Shown here piece after piece: positions 14,376 to 16,718 of a DNA stretch of 16,718 nucleotides. The position numbers were made by a program, and so were the translations under genes. Under the pieces are notes generated by a model that worked only from the letters and a program-made list of their open reading frames with translations, was not told the DNA's origin and ran no database searches. The DNA is from Microbacterium sp. (GTDB lineage: Bacteria > Actinomycetota > Actinomycetes > Actinomycetales > Microbacteriaceae): assembly GCF_003248605.1 (NCBI RefSeq), contig NZ_QFPF01000081.1:1-16718 (forward strand), written 5' to 3'. The stretch's first letter is position 1. Each line of letters starts with the position of its first letter.

Positions 14376-14392
14376 CCGAGCGCACGGGTTAG
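14376..14392. repeat. Left tag of composite repeat, copy 3
   Basis: CCGAGCGCACGGGTTAG is one base different from the tag at 10847-10863. It begins 17 bases after the stop of the propeller-phosphatase gene. Confidence 0.55.
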
Positions 14393-14445
14393 CGCCGATC
14401 CATACGAGTCCGGACACACCCGGCCCGAACACGCCCACCCGCCCC

Positions 14446-14518
14446 GCGCGAGGACTGTGGCGCGAGGCGAGGACTTCTGCGCCGGAAGAGTCCTCGCACC
14501 GCGCCGAAGTCCTCGCGC
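14446..14518. repeat. 73-nt long hairpin repeat, copy 3
   Basis: Arms 14446-14478 and 14486-14518 with a 7-nt loop. Twenty-seven of 33 positions form Watson-Crick pairs and two more form wobble pairs. The order of blocks (GCGCGAGGACT, GGCGCG, GCGAGGACT) matches copy 2, and CGCGGAGC follows as in copy 2. It lies downstream of the propeller-phosphatase stop and may help end its transcript. Confidence 0.88.
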
Positions 14519-14540
14519 CGCGGAGCACGACCGCCGGTGG

Positions 14541-14585
14541 CCGCGCCCGCCGCGGGCCGCACCCACGGGCGAGAGGATTGACGTT
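14541..14585. repeat. Right tag of composite repeat, copy 3
   Basis: This segment has 43 of 45 bases identical to 11163-11207. As in copy 2 it ends with a TTG codon that opens a plus-strand reading frame (here at 14578), with GAGAGG directly before it. Confidence 0.85.
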
Positions 14586-14878
14586 CACCGGCGGCATCGG
14601 GCTGATCGCGTGCGGCGTGATCGGGATGCTGCGCTACAGCCTGCTGGGCACGCCCGGCGCCGGCCAGATCCTGGGTCTGACGGGCGACATCCTCTACGCG
14701 CTCGGGGTCGCGACGCTCGCGATCGGGCTCGCAGCGGCTACCTCGCACTCGTTCTCCCGTTTGGCGCAGCCTGATCGCCGCGACGCAGATCGCACGCGCC
14801 GGTGTCGTCCCGGCACCGTGGAAGTGGGTACCACTGTGGGCGCTCGCATTGAGCGTGGCCGCGTGGGTCGCGCCGTAG
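14578..14878 (+). pseudogene. Small multi-span membrane protein gene, frameshifted twice
   Basis: From TTG 14578 the frame encodes a hydrophobic start (TGGIGLIACGVIGMLRYSLL, then GTPGAGQILGLTGDILYALG) up to about 14735, after which that frame turns into arginine- and proline-rich junk ending at 14937. A second frame carries GYLALVLPFGAA at 14736-14771 and a third carries SLIAATQIARAGVVPAPWKW and LWALALSVAAWVAP up to TAG at 14878. Joined, these give a roughly 100-residue protein with about four membrane spans. Both shifts are in the same direction, as from two single-base losses. The family is not recognised. The alternative is an intact 119-residue hypothetical protein (14578-14937), which I think less likely. 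Confidence 0.55.
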
Positions 14879-14918
14879 CTCGCCTTCGAAGAGCGCCCCC
14901 CAGACCGCCCCGTTCGCC

Positions 14919-14939
14919 CGAACAGGATCAGAACTAACC
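14919..14939 (+). repeat. Short dispersed repeat, copy 2 (CGAACRGGATCAGAACTARC family)
   Basis: This segment is 19 of 21 identical to 4206-4226 and again encodes DQN plus a stop in an open frame. A small perfect inverted repeat, GTTCG-CC-CGAAC, overlaps its left edge at about 14912-14923; that inverted repeat is absent in the other copy. Confidence 0.6.
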
Positions 14940-14996
14940 ACACGTTTCCGAACACCGAAGGCCACTCGCGTTCACAGCGGCGTCATATACGGGTGC

Positions 14997-15002
14997 TACC
15001 GT
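14997..15002 (+). promoter_or_regulatory. Possible extended -10 element upstream of the sugar transferase gene
   Basis: TACCGT preceded by TGC (TGCTACCGT) fits an extended -10 of the TANNNT type. The nearest -35-like hexamer, TTCACA at 14971-14976, is 20 bases away, which is longer than optimal. The only other features of the 14879-15067 gap are the short repeat at 14919 and the small leader frame described next. Confidence 0.35.
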
Positions 15003-15005
15003 CGA

Positions 15006-15071
15006 ATGAGAAGGTCCTCATATACCAGGACGCATCCCAGGCACAGAACGCGGAAGCCCCCAGCCACGTGA
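15006..15071 (+). CDS. Possible 21-residue leader peptide overlapping the sugar transferase start
   Basis: ATG 15006 opens a short frame encoding [21 protein letters not shown], very rich in arginine and lysine. It stops with TGA 15069-15071, overlapping the GTG start of the transferase gene in a GTGA arrangement. The ATG lies four bases past a possible -10 element, so a leaderless reading is not ideal, and no ribosome site precedes it. A small inverted repeat (ATGAG / CTCAT) covers its first codons. It may be chance. Confidence 0.25.
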   Translation: MRRSSYTRTHPRHRTRKPPAT

Positions 15072-16718
15072 GCGCACGAGACATCGGTACGGAGACGCAG
15101 CCCATCGCGGCTCCGCGCACCGACGCCACCGCACACGATCTCGACTTCGGCCCCGAGCCCCGCTACCACCGCACCGCACCCATCGAGCTCCCCGACGACC
15201 GCGCCCTGAGCCCGTCGAAGGGCGAAACCCCCGCCGACACACCCCCCAAGGGCCGCCAATCCCTCACCGGCCCCATCAAGATCGCCCCGAAGCAGAAGAA
15301 CTGGCGCCGCCGCTACGCCCGCTTTCTCGCGATCAGCGACGGGCTCGTGCTCATCTGGGTGGTCTTCGGCACGCAGCTCGCCTGGCTCGGTCTCGACGCC
15401 GACGTTGTCACACGCGAGAACTCGCTCATCGGCGACCTCGCCTACTGGATCTTCTCCACCGGGCTCATCGTGCTGTGGATGACCGTTCTCGCTCTCAACG
15501 ACACCCGCAGCCACCGCGTCATCGGCAACGGTTCGCAGGAGTACAAGCGCATCTTCGACGCCAGCTTCGTGCTGTTCGGCGCGATCGCGATCGTCGCGTT
15601 CCTGTTCCAGATCGATGTGGCCCGCGGCTTCCTGCTCATCTCCCTGCCACTGGGAATCCTGTTCCTCTTCTTCGAGCGTTGGCTGTGGCGCCAGTGGCTC
15701 ATGGTCAAGCGCGCGCAGGGCCAGTACACCGCCCGAGTGCTGCTCGTCGGGTCCGAGGATTCCGTGGCCCAGGTCGCGCGAGAGCTCAAGCGTTCGTGGA
15801 GCGCCGGCTACGCCGTAGTGGGCTGCTGCGTACCCACCGGCCGCATCGCCGCAACGATCGAGGGAACCGACATTCCCATCATGGGCAGCGTCAACGCCAT
15901 CGACCGGGCACTGAAGGTGACGCAGGCCGACACGGTCGTCGTGACAAGCACCGACGACCTACCGCCCGACAAGGTCAAGCAGATCTCGTGGAGCCTCGAG
16001 GCCGGCCGCCAGCACCTCGTGCTCGCCCCGAGCATCGCGGATATCGCAGGCCCGCGCATCCACACGCGCCCGGTTTCGGGCCTGCCCCTCATCCACGTCG
16101 AGACCCCGCGCTTCAGCAAGGGCCAGCGCGTCGCAAAGCGTGCGACCGACCTCATCCTCAGCACCGTCGGTCTGATCGTTCTAAGCCCGCTGCTCTTCGC
16201 TCTGGCGATCATCGTCAAGACGACGAGCCCCGGCGAGGTGCTCTTCCGCCAAACGCGCGTCGGGTACGCTGGATCGACCTTCAAGATGCTCAAGTTCCGC
16301 TCAATGGTGCAGAACGCCGAGGCGCTACTTCCCGGGCTTCAAAAGCAGCGAGATGCCGGCAATGAGATCCTTTTCAAGATGACCAATGATCCGCGCGTGA
16401 CGCACGTTGGCCGCTTCATGCGCAAGTACAGCCTCGACGAACTGCCGCAGCTTCTCAACGTATTGGCAGGTTCGATGTCGCTCGTGGGCCCACGCCCGCC
16501 GCTCGAATCGGAAGTCGAGCAATACGCCGACCATGTGCACAGAAGGTTTCTAGTCAAGCCTGGGGTAACGGGCCTTTGGCAGGTGAGCGGCCGGTCGACT
16601 CTGTCGTGGGACGAGTCGGTGAGGCTCGATCTCTCGTATGTTGAAAACTGGTCAATGGTCGGTGACATTGTCATTCTGGGCAAGACCGCCAAGGCCGCTC
16701 TTGCCCCGCGGGAGACAG
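15068..16718 (+). CDS. Polyprenyl glycosylphosphotransferase (undecaprenyl-phosphate sugar-1-phosphate transferase), 3' end cut by window
   Basis: The frame runs from GTG 15068 off the window edge, giving 550 residues. A proline-rich, polar cytoplasmic extension (1-75) is followed by four membrane spans (about residues 82-215), a nucleotide-binding-like CoA_binding_3 domain ([12 protein letters not shown] onward), then a fifth hydrophobic segment and the bacterial sugar transferase domain. That domain shows [52 protein letters not shown] and [14 protein letters not shown]. These are the hallmarks of WbaP/CpsE-type enzymes that load the first sugar phosphate onto the lipid carrier at the inner membrane. 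Only a few C-terminal residues should be missing. It usually heads an exopolysaccharide or capsule cluster, which would continue beyond the window. An upstream GTG at 14993 is also in frame but has no better support. Confidence 0.93.
   Translation, partial: MSARDIGTETQPIAAPRTDATAHDLDFGPEPRYHRTAPIELPDDRALSPSKGETPADTPPKGRQSLTGPIKIAPKQKNWRRRYARFLAISDGLVLIWVVFGTQLAWLGLDADVVTRENSLIGDLAYWIFSTGLIVLWMTVLALNDTRSHRVIGNGSQEYKRIFDASFVLFGAIAIVAFLFQIDVARGFLLISLPLGILFLFFERWLWRQWLMVKRAQGQYTARVLLVGSEDSVAQVARELKRSWSAGYAVVGCCVPTGRIAATIEGTDIPIMGSVNAIDRALKVTQADTVVVTSTDDLPPDKVKQISWSLEAGRQHLVLAPSIADIAGPRIHTRPVSGLPLIHVETPRFSKGQRVAKRATDLILSTVGLIVLSPLLFALAIIVKTTSPGEVLFRQTRVGYAGSTFKMLKFRSMVQNAEALLPGLQKQRDAGNEILFKMTNDPRVTHVGRFMRKYSLDELPQLLNVLAGSMSLVGPRPPLESEVEQYADHVHRRFLVKPGVTGLWQVSGRSTLSWDESVRLDLSYVENWSMVGDIVILGKTAKAALAPRET

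Noticed and set aside
4250..14518. The hairpins as terminal inverted repeats of an insertion sequence
   Set aside because: No transposase frame lies between or beside any pair of copies. The arms pair within each copy, so each copy is a self-contained palindrome.
14578..14937. Intact 119-residue hypothetical protein
   Set aside because: The hydrophobic signal switches frames near 14735 and 14768, and the distal part of this frame is arginine/proline-rich, as expected of an out-of-frame reading.

Overview
The window is very GC-rich DNA with tightly packed genes, ATGA start/stop overlaps, GTG and TTG starts, lipobox-type binding proteins and sugar ABC cassettes without their own ATPase. This points to a Gram-positive actinobacterium, most likely Microbacteriaceae (Microbacterium-like). 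That assignment is inferred from style and protein flavour; no rRNA or marker gene is present.

Layout. (1) 1-3286, plus strand: the tail of an ABC ATPase, an SsuC/ThiX-type permease, an NMT1/ThiY-like binding lipoprotein and an enolase-superfamily (mandelate racemase subgroup) enzyme, reading as one operon for uptake and conversion of a small organic acid or related compound. (2) 3310-4224, plus strand: an NAD-dependent epimerase/dehydrogenase, possibly leaderless. (3) 4225-4441: a convergent intergenic region with a 73-nt hairpin and a GC-rich tandem repeat. (4) 9511 down to 4442, minus strand: a five-gene catabolic operon (sugar-binding lipoprotein, two MalF/MalG-type permeases, an SDR-type epimerase, an aldo/keto reductase). 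(5) 9785-10786, plus strand: a divergent LacI-family regulator. The shared 273-bp control region holds two matching LacI-type operators with centres exactly 100 bp apart, one beside each promoter. (6) 10787-14585: a 1050-residue protein joining a seven-repeat DUF346/PLL-like propeller to an endonuclease/exonuclease/phosphatase (sphingomyelinase-like) domain and an unassigned C-terminal region, bounded on both sides by related composite repeats. (7) 14578-14878: a small membrane-protein gene broken by two frameshifts. (8) 15068 to the end: a polyisoprenyl-phosphate sugar transferase, cut by the window edge, probably the first gene of a polysaccharide locus.

The most unusual structures are a family of three 73-nt near-perfect hairpins (33-nt arm, 7-nt loop, 33-nt arm) at 4250, 11006 and 14446. 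Two of them carry the same left tag (17 nt) and right tag (45 nt, 43 identical). These two copies flank the propeller-phosphatase gene as direct repeats, so that gene sits in what looks like a recombination-prone cassette. The propeller also shows a very recent 126-bp-offset internal duplication and a clean 24-bp deletion in one blade. I see no established defence system, prophage, CRISPR array, insertion sequence or RNA gene.
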